A DNA stretch of 64,000 nucleotides from Cryobacterium sp. PH31-AA6 (GTDB lineage Bacteria > Actinomycetota > Actinomycetes > Actinomycetales > Microbacteriaceae). The DNA lies in the NCBI RefSeq assembly GCF_030063195.1, contig NZ_JASISS010000006.1, forward strand, positions 85,757-149,756. Direction: 5' to 3'. Each line of letters starts with the position of its first letter. The stretch's first letter is position 1. The notes under the pieces are model-generated. The model saw only the letters and a program-made list of their open reading frames with translations, was not told where the DNA came from and made no database searches. A program made the position numbers and the translations under genes. Below, in pieces: positions 49,400-57,462 of the stretch.

Positions 49400-49460
49400 C
49401 GCGAAAGTGCAGTTTTGGCCCCTTCAGGGCCCGTGAGGGGGCGAAAAGTGCACTTTCGCG
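49400..49460. repeat. Palindromic repeat, CGCGAAAGTGCAC family, copy 3
   Basis: The right arm (49437-49460) is a perfect family member; the left arm carries two substitutions. The stop codon of the SDR gene (49424-49426) lies inside the loop, so half of the repeat is coding on the minus strand. Confidence 0.88.
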
Positions 49461-50392
49461 GGGAGGGAGAAGGGGGTCTTGGTGAGGGATTCGGAGCGGG
49501 ACCAGAGCGCGGCGGCCACCGCCTCGTCGAGCGAGGTGCGGGTGGGGGTTTGGAGGGTCGGGGCTCCCCGGGTGAGGAAGCGCGGGCCGTAGTACTGGCC
49601 GCCCGCGGCATCCGGGTCGGCGGCGGCGCGCACGATCGGCCACGCGCCGCGGTCCTTGCCCTGCGCCATCATGCCCTGCAGGTTGTCGACGAAGCGCGCG
49701 CCGCGGCCTGGTTCACTGACCCCGCGGATGCCGGGCGTCAGCCCCGAAATCGAGTAGCCCGGGTGCGCGACCAGCGAGGTGATCCCGTCAGGGCCGTCGG
49801 CGCCCGCGGCCCGCAGCCTGCGGTCGAGCTCGAACCCGAACACCTGCAGTGCGATCTTCGACTGCGCGTACGCGGTCCACTTCTTGTAGTTCTTCTCGAG
49901 CTGAAGGTCGTCCAGGGTCGAGTCGATGATGCGCGAGATCATGGAGCCGAGGGAGACAACCCGGCTGCCCGGGGTGCGCTGCAGAGCCGGCAGCAGCAGG
50001 GCGGTCAGGGCGAAGTGGCCGAGGTAGTTGGTGGCGAGCACGAGCTCGTCGCCGTCGACGCTGAGTTCCCGGGTGCGCGGCGGGTGCACGATCCCGGCGT
50101 TGAGAATCAGCCCATGAACGGCGGGGAGCTCGAGCAGGATCTCCGCGGCCCGGCGCACGGATGCGAGGTCGGCCACGTCCAGCGGCACGGTCGACACGGC
50201 GGCCCCCGGCACTCGTCCGCGGATCGCGCCGGCGGCCGTCTCGGCCCTGGCCGGGTTGCGGCAGGCGAGCACGACGTGGGCGCCGGCATCCGCCAGTTGC
50301 TCGGCGGTGAAATAGCCCAGCCCCGTGTTGGCGCCCGTGATCACGAAGGTCTTGCCGGCCTGGCCGGGGAGGATCCGCGGGTTCCAGGTCAT
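49424..50392 (-). CDS. Short-chain dehydrogenase/reductase
   Basis: The 322-residue SDR has the NAD(P) motif TGANTGLGYFTA, NAG in LILNAGIV, the catalytic Ser after SLGSMIS and Y-A-Q-S-K in TAYAQSKIALQ. Its likely substrates are small alcohols or ketones; it is closest to the oxidoreductase/retinol-dehydrogenase-like group. ATG 50392 overlaps the chorismate mutase stop (ATGA). The last dozen codons (SLPAKVHFSPPHGP) are encoded by a palindromic repeat, so the C-terminal tail is probably a recent addition. Confidence 0.9.
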   Translation of the reverse strand: MTWNPRILPGQAGKTFVITGANTGLGYFTAEQLADAGAHVVLACRNPARAETAAGAIRGRVPGAAVSTVPLDVADLASVRRAAEILLELPAVHGLILNAGIVHPPRTRELSVDGDELVLATNYLGHFALTALLLPALQRTPGSRVVSLGSMISRIIDSTLDDLQLEKNYKKWTAYAQSKIALQVFGFELDRRLRAAGADGPDGITSLVAHPGYSISGLTPGIRGVSEPGRGARFVDNLQGMMAQGKDRGAWPIVRAAADPDAAGGQYYGPRFLTRGAPTLQTPTRTSLDEAVAAALWSRSESLTKTPFSLPAKVHFSPPHGP

Positions 50393-50772
50393 GAGGCGGG
50401 GTTCGTCTCGGTGGCGGCCGAGCCGGCGGCGCGCGGGGAACCGTTGGACCCCGGGGTTCCGGCGATCTGCTCGTGGTGGTGGATCACCTCGGCGATGATG
50501 AAGTTGAGGAACTTCTCGGCGAAACCGGGGTCGAGACGCGCCTCCTCGGCAAGGCCGCGCAGGCGCTGGATCTGCAGCAACTCGCGGGTCGGGTCGGCCG
50601 GCGGCAGCCCGTGCGCGGCCTTGAGCCGGCCGACCTGCTGGGTGAACTTGAACCGCTCGGCGAGCAGGTGGATCAGGGCGGCATCGATATTGTCGATGCT
50701 CTGCCGGATGCTGCCCAGTTCGTCGATCGCATCCCGACCCGCGCCCGCGGGCAATTCCTCTGCTGCTGCCAT
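50389..50772 (-). CDS. Chorismate mutase (AroQ type)
   Basis: The 127-residue helical protein has the AroQ pattern: IDNIDAALIHLLAERFKFTQQVGRLKAAHGLP, then RELLQIQRLRGLAEEARLDPGFAEKFLNFIIAEVIHHH. It rearranges chorismate to prephenate for phenylalanine and tyrosine synthesis in the cytosol. It has a 20-residue N-terminal extension and a Pro/Ala/Gly tail. It is coupled by ATGA to the SDR gene, although no common pathway is known. ATG 50772 is the first good start. Confidence 0.9.
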   Translation of the reverse strand: MAAAEELPAGAGRDAIDELGSIRQSIDNIDAALIHLLAERFKFTQQVGRLKAAHGLPPADPTRELLQIQRLRGLAEEARLDPGFAEKFLNFIIAEVIHHHEQIAGTPGSNGSPRAAGSAATETNPAS

Positions 50773-50798
50773 GGTTCGACGATACCGTGCGGTCGAAA

Positions 50799-51941
50799 TC
50801 ACCGCCGACTTCGCGCGGCACGGGACGCGCCGACGGTGGCTCGGCTCGGGTCCGGCCGGACCGGCGGAGAGGCAGCGGTCCCCGCACCGGAACCGGAACC
50901 GGACGCGGCCGCACCGGAACCGGACGCGGCCGCGCCGGCGGCGCCGACCGCGCCGGCCGCGACAGTCTCGGCTGCGACGGCGGCGTCCGCGACGGGATCC
51001 ACGGGCTTCGTGCCGCGGCGAGAGGGCAGCCGGAACCGCTTCTGCGCCAACAGGATGCCCAGGAGCACCAGAACCCCGCCGAGGGGTTCGTGCCAGGACA
51101 GGGTCTCGCCGAGCAGGAGCCCGCCCAGCAGCACCCCGACCACCGGCGTGACATAGGTCACGGTGGACGTGTTCGTCGGCCCCCAGGCCCGGAGCACGTT
51201 GATGTAGAAGATGTAGGCGAGGCCGGTGCCCAGTGCCCCGAGCGCGACCAGGCTCAGCACGATCGAGACGGTGAGGTCCACCGGCTGCCAGGCCAGCACC
51301 GGGGTGAGCAGCAACATGATCGCCCCGCCGATGCCGATGTTGAGGAAGGCGAAGGTCGCTCCCGCGATCGGCCGGCCGCTGAGGAACCGACGCGTGTAGC
51401 CGAAGGTGAAGCCGTAGCAGACCGCGGCGCCGAGGCAGGCGAGCTGGCCCCACAGGTCCCCGGTCAGGGCGGCGTACTGCCACGGCCCGATGATCACGAC
51501 CACGCCGAGGATGCCGACGACCACGCCGACCACCTGGCTGCGCCCCAGTCGCTCCACCCGGAAGGCGAGGGTCACCATGAGCGCCGTCATGATCGGGGTT
51601 GCGGCGTTGTAGATGCTGGCGAGGCTCGATGACACGTACTGCTCGGCCCAGGCGAACAGGAGGTGCGGCACGACGCATCCGGTGATGGCGATCACGAGGA
51701 AGTGCAGCCAGACGATGCCCTCGCGTGGGAGCACCGGGCCGTTACGCACGCGGGGCCGGGTGACCAGCACGATCAGTCCGAGGGTGAGCCCGCCGAGCAC
51801 GAGCCGGGACCAGGCCACCTGGCCAAAACTGACCCCGGTCAGGGCGATCTTCATGAAGAGAAAACTGGACCCCCAGACCACGCCCATGCCCAGGAATTGG
51901 AGGGTGACGAGGGTCTTGCCTGCCGTCGGAGAGTCGCTCAC
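50799..51941 (-). CDS. DMT superfamily (EamA) transporter with Ala/Gly/Ser-rich tail
   Basis: The 380-residue protein has ten transmembrane helices in two EamA repeats (GVVWGSSFLFMKIAL at the start; FTFGYTRRFL opening the second half). EamA proteins export amino acids or other metabolites. After the last helix (LGGVLVLLGILLAQKRFRL) a soluble tail of about 80 residues follows, rich in A-A-S-G-S-G repeats and encoded by repeated GGAACCGGACGCGGCC-type sequence, so it may vary in length between strains. It lies 26 bases upstream of the chorismate mutase gene on the same strand. Confidence 0.9.
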   Translation of the reverse strand: MSDSPTAGKTLVTLQFLGMGVVWGSSFLFMKIALTGVSFGQVAWSRLVLGGLTLGLIVLVTRPRVRNGPVLPREGIVWLHFLVIAITGCVVPHLLFAWAEQYVSSSLASIYNAATPIMTALMVTLAFRVERLGRSQVVGVVVGILGVVVIIGPWQYAALTGDLWGQLACLGAAVCYGFTFGYTRRFLSGRPIAGATFAFLNIGIGGAIMLLLTPVLAWQPVDLTVSIVLSLVALGALGTGLAYIFYINVLRAWGPTNTSTVTYVTPVVGVLLGGLLLGETLSWHEPLGGVLVLLGILLAQKRFRLPSRRGTKPVDPVADAAVAAETVAAGAVGAAGAAASGSGAAASGSGSGAGTAASPPVRPDPSRATVGASRAARSRR

Positions 51942-52015
51942 CTGCCGACCCTATCGCGGCCGAGCGTGCCGGGTGCGGGTTCCCACGTCGACGACCGAAA
52001 TCCGCGGACCCGACC

Positions 52016-52060
52016 CTCGGCTCAGCTCAGCTCGGCTCAGCTCGGCTCGGCTCGGCTCAG
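52016..52060. repeat. Pentanucleotide tandem repeat CTCGG/CTCAG, nine units
   Basis: Nine units of CTCRG run from 52016 to 52060. They encode the last codons and stop (52037-52039) of the GNAT gene on the minus strand. A change of one unit would shift the frame and alter the C-terminus. Confidence 0.9.
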
Positions 52061-52696
52061 CTGGCCGATGCGGTAGTGCACGGCATCGGTGCCGTAGCCG
52101 TTGAGCCTGGCCCGGAGGCCCGCCCGAACCCGCGGCCATTCCTCCTCGAGCACCGAGTACACCACGGTGTCGCGCCAGCTGCCGTCGGCGCGGCGGCGCT
52201 CCCGCCGAATGGTGCCCTCATAGGTGGCCCCGATGCCGGCGATCGCCGCGCAGGAGCGCAGGTTCAGGGCGTCGGCCTGGATCTTGACCCGGCCGAAACC
52301 GTGCTCGAAGGCCAGGCCGAGCAGCAGGATCTTCGTCTCGGCGTTGACCGCCGTGCCCCAGACCCGGGGGTCGTAGGCGGTCCAGCCCAGGTGCACGGCA
52401 CCGTTGGCCAGGTCGAGGTCGCCGAGCGTCGAGGTGCCGACGAGGTCACCGTCATGCGGGCCGCCGATCAGGCGCACCGCGTAGGGCAGCCCTGACCACT
52501 GGTAATAGGCCAGAGCCCAGTCGATGAAGTCGCCGAGGGCGGGGTGCAGCCCGGCCGGACCGCCGCCGTAGCCACCGGCGAAGACGGCCGGCTGGGCGAT
52601 CGCCCGGTGCAGCTCGGGCAACAACACGCGCGTCAGCGGCTCGAGCTGGAGATATTGGCCCGCGATCGTCGCGGGCGCCGGGCGAAGGGCGCTCAT
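52037..52696 (-). CDS. GNAT family N-acetyltransferase
   Basis: The 219-residue protein has a RimJ/RimL-like GNAT layout: LEPLTRVLLPELHRAI, VGTSTLGDLDLANGAVHLGWTAYDPRVWGTAVNAETKILLLGLAFEHG (acetyl-CoA-binding region) and RVKIQADALNLRSCAAIAGIGATYEGTIRRE. Members acetylate N-termini of proteins or small amines. The target is unknown. The C-terminal residues come from a pentanucleotide repeat that crosses the stop codon. It is the next gene downstream of purA on the minus strand but about 220 bases separate them. Confidence 0.9.
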   Translation of the reverse strand: MSALRPAPATIAGQYLQLEPLTRVLLPELHRAIAQPAVFAGGYGGGPAGLHPALGDFIDWALAYYQWSGLPYAVRLIGGPHDGDLVGTSTLGDLDLANGAVHLGWTAYDPRVWGTAVNAETKILLLGLAFEHGFGRVKIQADALNLRSCAAIAGIGATYEGTIRRERRRADGSWRDTVVYSVLEEEWPRVRAGLRARLNGYGTDAVHYRIGQLSRAEPS

Positions 52697-52806
52697 GCCG
52701 ACATTTTGTCAGGGAAACGTGACCGCGCGGTGAACGGATGCCGACGATTCCGTTCCGCGGCAATCCCACCCGGGCGAGGCGGCCCGCACGGGCCTGCCGT
52801 CATGCC

Positions 52807-52836
52807 GAATGGCCGCGTCACCTGACGCGGCCATTC
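52807..52836. terminator. Perfect 14-base palindrome downstream of purA
   Basis: GAATGGCCGCGTCA (52807-52820) and its exact complement (52823-52836) are separated by two bases. It is probably the purA terminator, although no T-run follows. Confidence 0.65.
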
Positions 52837-52878
52837 ACCGAAATGCGCACACAGCCCGACCGGTCGAACGATCCGAAC

Positions 52879-52910
52879 GGTCGGTCGGTCGGTCGGTCGG
52901 TCGGTCGATC
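52879..52910. repeat. Tetranucleotide repeat GGTC, seven units plus GATC
   Basis: Seven perfect GGTC units (52879-52906) and one GATC variant end 10 bases short of the purA stop codon. The unit count is probably variable. Confidence 0.95.
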
Positions 52911-52920
52911 AATCCGGCGA

Positions 52921-54207
52921 TCAGTCGATCAGGTCGTGCCGCGAGATGATCGCTTCGCGGCCGGGGCCGACGCCGATCGCCGAGATGCGGGCGCCGCTCA
53001 TCTTCTCGATCGCGAGCACGTAGTCCTGGGCCGCGCGGGGCAGATCCTCGAAGGTGCGCGCCCCCGTGATGTCCTCTGACCAGCCGGGAAAGTCCTCAAA
53101 GATGGGCTTGGCGTGGTGGAAGTCCGACTGCGACACGGGCACCTCGTCGTAGCGCACCCCGTCGACGCTGTACGCGACGCAGACCGGGATGACGTCGAGT
53201 CCGGTGAGCACGTCGAGCTTGGTGAGCACGAAGTCGGTCACACCGTTGATCCGGGCGGTGTAGCGCGCAACGGGGGCGTCGTACCAGCCACAGCGGCGGG
53301 GGCGCCCGGTGGTGGTGCCGAACTCAAAGCCGTTCGCGCGCAGGAACTCACCAGACTCATCGAAGAGTTCGGTCGGGAACGGACCGGCGCCGACGCGGGT
53401 GGTGTAGGCCTTGACGACGGCGATGATGCGGTCGATCCGGTTCGGGCCGATGCCGGAACCGGTCACCGCACCGCCGGAGGTGGCGTTCGAGGAGGTGACG
53501 AACGGGTAGGTGCCGTGGTCGACATCCAGCATCGTGGCCTGGCCGCCCTCGAACAGTACGGTCTTGCCCTCGGTGAGGGCTTCGTGCAGCAGCAGCGCCG
53601 TGTCGGCGACCATCGGCCGCAGGCGCTCGGCGTAGCTGAGCAGGTCGTCGACGATCTCATCGACGGAAATCGCGCGACGGTTGTACACCTTGACCAGCAG
53701 GTGGTTCTTCTGGTCGAGCGCGCCCTCGACCTTCTGGCGCAGGATGTTCTCGTCGAACAGGTCCTGCACGCGGATGCCGACGCGGTTGATCTTGTCGGCG
53801 TAGGTCGGCCCGATGCCACGGCCGGTGGTGCCGATCTGGCGCTTGCCGAGGAACCGTTCGGTGACCTTGTCGACCGTGCGGTGATACTGGGTGATCACGT
53901 GCGCGTTGGCGCTCACCCGGAGCTTGGAGACATCAACACCGCGGGAGATGAGCGCGTCGAGTTCCTCGAACAGCACCTCGATGTCGACGACGACACCGTT
54001 GGCGATGATCGGGGTGACCCCGGGGGTGAGGATGCCGGAGGGCAGCAGGTGCAGCGCGTACTTCTCGGTGCCGATGACGACCGTGTGGCCGGCATTGTTG
54101 CCGCCGTTGAACTTGACGACGTAGTCGACGCGGCTGCCGAGAAGGTCGGTTGCCTTGCCCTTGCCCTCGTCGCCCCACTGGGCTCCGATCAAAACAATCG
54201 CTGGCAT
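52921..54207 (-). CDS. purA: Adenylosuccinate synthase
   Basis: The 428-residue enzyme joins IMP and aspartate with GTP to give adenylosuccinate in AMP synthesis. It has the GTP loop [41 protein letters not shown] and the C-terminal [14 protein letters not shown]. Its length is normal. ATG 54207 has GAGGAGAG upstream and lies right after the DUF3151 gene, with which it is probably cotranscribed. It is followed by a tetranucleotide repeat and a palindrome. Confidence 0.96.
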   Translation of the reverse strand: MPAIVLIGAQWGDEGKGKATDLLGSRVDYVVKFNGGNNAGHTVVIGTEKYALHLLPSGILTPGVTPIIANGVVVDIEVLFEELDALISRGVDVSKLRVSANAHVITQYHRTVDKVTERFLGKRQIGTTGRGIGPTYADKINRVGIRVQDLFDENILRQKVEGALDQKNHLLVKVYNRRAISVDEIVDDLLSYAERLRPMVADTALLLHEALTEGKTVLFEGGQATMLDVDHGTYPFVTSSNATSGGAVTGSGIGPNRIDRIIAVVKAYTTRVGAGPFPTELFDESGEFLRANGFEFGTTTGRPRRCGWYDAPVARYTARINGVTDFVLTKLDVLTGLDVIPVCVAYSVDGVRYDEVPVSQSDFHHAKPIFEDFPGWSEDITGARTFEDLPRAAQDYVLAIEKMSGARISAIGVGPGREAIISRHDLID

Positions 54208-54208
54208 A

Positions 54209-54703
54209 TCAGTTCTCTCCTCGGATGAAGAACGCCTCGGTGGGCGGGGCCGGGTCGTTGGCACGGTAGCCGTCCGGCGTAATGGTTTCCTGCTCGATCC
54301 GGGTGATCACGGTGCGATCGGCGTCATCCAGGAAGGTGGTGAGACGCTCGAACTCGTCGTTCTCGCCGATCTCCCGAGCGGCCCGGCGCAGCGCATACAG
54401 CGCGCGCAGCACACCGCGGTTGGGTTCGTGGGTCCACGGCACGGGCCCGTGGCCGTGCCAGCCGGCCTTGCGCAGCGCGTCGAGGCCGCGGTGGTAGCCG
54501 ACCCGCGCAAAGGCATACGACTCGATCGTGCGGCCCTCGATGTTGGCGACATCGGCGAGCACGGCCCAGGCCAGGGACGAGGTCGGATGCGCCGCCACCA
54601 CGGAGGCGAGATCGGAGCTTGCGGTTCGTCGGAGCGCCTCGATCACCTCCGGTTCTGCGGGAAGGAGGGTCTCGGGCTGCTGAATCAAATTTTCGCCGGT
54701 CAC
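54209..54703 (-). CDS. DUF3151 family protein
   Basis: The 164-residue protein has the DUF3151 features: a start like [31 protein letters not shown] and [29 protein letters not shown]. The region resembles a degenerate tetratricopeptide fold, suggesting a protein-binding role. The family is restricted to actinobacteria and is usually encoded next to purA, as here; the reason is unknown. GTG 54703 has TAGAAT five bases upstream. Confidence 0.9.
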   Translation of the reverse strand: MTGENLIQQPETLLPAEPEVIEALRRTASSDLASVVAAHPTSSLAWAVLADVANIEGRTIESYAFARVGYHRGLDALRKAGWHGHGPVPWTHEPNRGVLRALYALRRAAREIGENDEFERLTTFLDDADRTVITRIEQETITPDGYRANDPAPPTEAFFIRGEN

Positions 54704-54708
54704 ACTCG

Positions 54709-54714
54709 ATTCTA
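54709..54714 (-). promoter_or_regulatory. -10 hexamer for DUF3151-purA
   Basis: TAGAAT on the minus strand, five bases before GTG 54703; it overlaps the stop codon of the TetR gene. Confidence 0.5.
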
Positions 54715-55305
54715 ACGCGGTGCGGGCGGGTCCCCGCCGAGGAGGCCGCCGGAGAGCGAGTCGAGGATCGCGGCGGCCACTTCGGCAGAGGGCCGCGCGG
54801 GCTCGAAAACGAGCCATTCGAGGCCGGCCATCAGCACGGCGCCGAACACGCTCGACGCCATCAGGCCGCAGCTCCCACGGTCCACCGACTCCGGTTTCGC
54901 CTCGGCGATGGCCTCGGCGAAGACCGCGAGCGCCTCGTGCCGCAGCGCGAACAACGTCTTCTGCCAGGACCGGTCGGTGCGGAAGATCTCCGCGGCCATC
55001 AGCTTGGCCAGTGACGGGTGCGCGGCGATCCGATCGAGCAACGCACCGATCAGCGCCTCGATTGCCGCGCGCCCCTGCAGATCCCCGCGGGCCGCCCGGA
55101 GGGTGTCGGCAAGTGCGCCGACCCCCTCCTGCAGCAGTTCCTCGAACAACCGGTCCTTCGAGCTGAAGTTGTAGTACAGGCTGCCCTTGGCCACCCCGGC
55201 ACGCTCGGCCACCTCGTCCATCGTGGTGCCGGTGATGCCCTTGGTCGCGGCCAGTTCCAGCGTGGCGTCCAGAATGGCGCGTTTCGTTCCGGTCGCGCGT
55301 GCCAT
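54712..55305 (-). CDS. TetR family repressor of the YhgE operon
   Basis: The 197-residue protein has a TetR helix-turn-helix (RAILDATLELAATKG, then TTMDEVAERAGVAKGSLYYNFSSKDRLFEELL) and a helical ligand domain. ATG 55305 has AAGGAA upstream. It is the last gene of the degenerate-ABC/YhgE operon. A perfect 16-base palindrome over the operon's promoter (58160-58175) is the likely binding site, so the operon would be autoregulated. The inducing ligand is unknown. Operator assignment is inference. Confidence 0.92.
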   Translation of the reverse strand: MARATGTKRAILDATLELAATKGITGTTMDEVAERAGVAKGSLYYNFSSKDRLFEELLQEGVGALADTLRAARGDLQGRAAIEALIGALLDRIAAHPSLAKLMAAEIFRTDRSWQKTLFALRHEALAVFAEAIAEAKPESVDRGSCGLMASSVFGAVLMAGLEWLVFEPARPSAEVAAAILDSLSGGLLGGDPPAPR

Positions 55306-55371
55306 GAGAATTCCTTTTCCGATTCGCAGTTGGTGTGCCGATGGATGCCGCATCCCACGGTCAGAGCCCGA

Positions 55372-57462
55372 TTAGATGGTCAGCTCCGGGTGCAGCCGTC
55401 CGACGGTCCAGATTCGTTGGCGTCCGGCGCTCCAGGCGCTGATCACGATCGATCCGACCAGAATCACGGCGAGAACAATGACCGAAACCCACAGTCTAGA
55501 GTCGATGCCGCCGGTGATGAGCTCGCGCAGCCCGGTGACGACATAGGAGGCCGGCATGAACGGATGCAACGCCTGGAAGAACACGGGCGTCGTCTCCACC
55601 GGGTAGGTGCCGCCCGATGAACTCAGCTGGAGCATGAGCAGCACCAGGCTGACCACCCGGCCGGCCGCGGTACCGAGAAGAATGATGAACATCTGCTGAA
55701 GGGCCAGGAAGGCGAGCGTCGTCAGATAGAGGAAGGCGCTCATCCCGAGCCAGTACTCCGGCCGAAGCCCGATTCCATAAACCAGCACGAGCACCATGAT
55801 CACGACCTGGGCGAGCCCGATGGCCATCGCCGGCAGAAAGCCGGTCATTGTCGCCCGGAGGCCAGAAGCGGCGCTGGCGAGCGCCCGAGTCGGCAGCGCA
55901 CGCAGGATCAGCCAGGTGATCAGTCCACCGACGAAGGTGGCGAGGGCAAGGAAGAAGGGCGCGAAGCCTTCGCCGAAGCTGTCGGAGGCGTTCTCCCACT
56001 TCTGCACGAGGGTGACGGGGCTGGCGATCACGGCGGTCTTCTGCTTGATCTGGGCGGCTGACAGGTTCGGGGCCGCCTGTCCTCCCGCGGTGAGCGCGTC
56101 GGCCAGGGTGCCGCTGCCCGTCGTGAGTTCGGCGGCGCCGGAGTCCAGGCTCGCCCCGCCGTCGACCAGTTTCTCGGTGCCGTCGACCAACGAACTCGTG
56201 CCCGCGCTCAACTCCTCGCTGCCGGTGCGCAAGGCCTCGGCCCCGGAGGCCGCGGCACCTGCTCCCTCGGCCAGCGACGCGGCGCCGGCGGAGAGCTGCC
56301 CTGCCCCGGTGGCCACCTGGGCAGCGCCGGCCGAGCCGGCGGTCAGCTTGGTCGAGAGTTCCCCGACCCCGGCCGAAAACTGGTTGGACAGTCCGGCGTA
56401 GGTCTGGGTCTGGGTGAGCGCACCCTGGGCCCCGGTATTGACCGTTTCGGCGCCCGCGCCCAGCTCTTCAACGGCCGGGATGAACGCCGACGCCGGGGTT
56501 CCCTCCGGTGCCGACTGCATCTTCTGAAGCAGGTCGTGCAGTCCGGTCGAGACCGACGCCGTGCCGCCGGCGAGCGTGCCGGTTCCGGATGCGATCGCGT
56601 CCGCACCGTCGGCCAGCTGCACCGACTTCTCCGAGAGGGTCGTGGCCCCCGCGGCGGCGGCCTGCATTCCCGCGGACACCTGGCCGGTGCCGTCCGCGAG
56701 CGTCACCGACGATCCGGCGAGTGTCGCGGATCCGGTGGACAGGGTGTCCAGCCCAGTGGCCAGGGTTGTGGCACCATCGCTCAGGCGTGCGGCCCCGCCG
56801 TCGAGGGTGACCGCGCCGTCGGCGAGAGCGTCGAGGCCGACCAGCAAGGTGCCGGCTCCTGCCGACGCGGTGGTGAGTCCGTCGAACAGGCGACCGGCAC
56901 CATCCGCTGCCGAACGGATGCCATCGCCGGCATCATCCACGCCCACGAGCAGCGCGTTCACGGTCTGGTCGCCGATCTCGGTGGCGACCGCGTCACGCAG
57001 CTGCACCATGGCCTGCTTGCCCATGGTGGTGGCGAGGAAACTATTGCTGTCGTTGTAGTCCACCTGCACGGTGGCCGACAGCGGGGAGTCGGTCCCGGCC
57101 GACACTGCACTGGCCGAGAAGTCCTTCGGGATGGTGACCGAGAAGTAGTAGTCGCCGTCCTTGACACCCGTTGCGGCATCCGCGGCGTTCGTCACGGTCC
57201 AGTCCAGCTCGTGGCCGTCGACCAGGGTCTTCACCAGGTCCCGCCCGGCGGTGACCGGTTCGCCGTCGCGGCTGGCACCGGCGTCGACGTTCACGAGCGC
57301 CACGGGCAGGTGGTCGAGTTCGTGGTCCGGAGCCCAGAAGGCCCAGAGATAGAGCGCCCCGTAGATGAGCGGAATGAACATGAGCACGACGAGGGCGATC
57401 TTGGGCATCTTGCCCTTGCCGAAGCGGTGCAGCTCGGTGCCGGAAGAGAGAAAGGCAAACAT
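55372..57462 (-). CDS. YhgE/Pip family membrane protein
   Basis: The 696-residue protein has one N-terminal transmembrane helix (about 22-44), a very long extracytoplasmic domain of helical heptad-like repeats (many G-A-x-x-L-x-x-G-A units, about 170-470) and five to six C-terminal helices with the ABC-2-type permease pattern. This matches YhgE/Pip, the family of phage infection protein and ESX/type VII-linked proteins. The long repeat probably forms an extended coiled coil outside the cell. It follows, without a gap, the gene for a degenerate ABC ATPase, its probable partner. Substrate is unknown. Confidence 0.92.
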   Translation of the reverse strand: MFAFLSSGTELHRFGKGKMPKIALVVLMFIPLIYGALYLWAFWAPDHELDHLPVALVNVDAGASRDGEPVTAGRDLVKTLVDGHELDWTVTNAADAATGVKDGDYYFSVTIPKDFSASAVSAGTDSPLSATVQVDYNDSNSFLATTMGKQAMVQLRDAVATEIGDQTVNALLVGVDDAGDGIRSAADGAGRLFDGLTTASAGAGTLLVGLDALADGAVTLDGGAARLSDGATTLATGLDTLSTGSATLAGSSVTLADGTGQVSAGMQAAAAGATTLSEKSVQLADGADAIASGTGTLAGGTASVSTGLHDLLQKMQSAPEGTPASAFIPAVEELGAGAETVNTGAQGALTQTQTYAGLSNQFSAGVGELSTKLTAGSAGAAQVATGAGQLSAGAASLAEGAGAAASGAEALRTGSEELSAGTSSLVDGTEKLVDGGASLDSGAAELTTGSGTLADALTAGGQAAPNLSAAQIKQKTAVIASPVTLVQKWENASDSFGEGFAPFFLALATFVGGLITWLILRALPTRALASAASGLRATMTGFLPAMAIGLAQVVIMVLVLVYGIGLRPEYWLGMSAFLYLTTLAFLALQQMFIILLGTAAGRVVSLVLLMLQLSSSGGTYPVETTPVFFQALHPFMPASYVVTGLRELITGGIDSRLWVSVIVLAVILVGSIVISAWSAGRQRIWTVGRLHPELTI

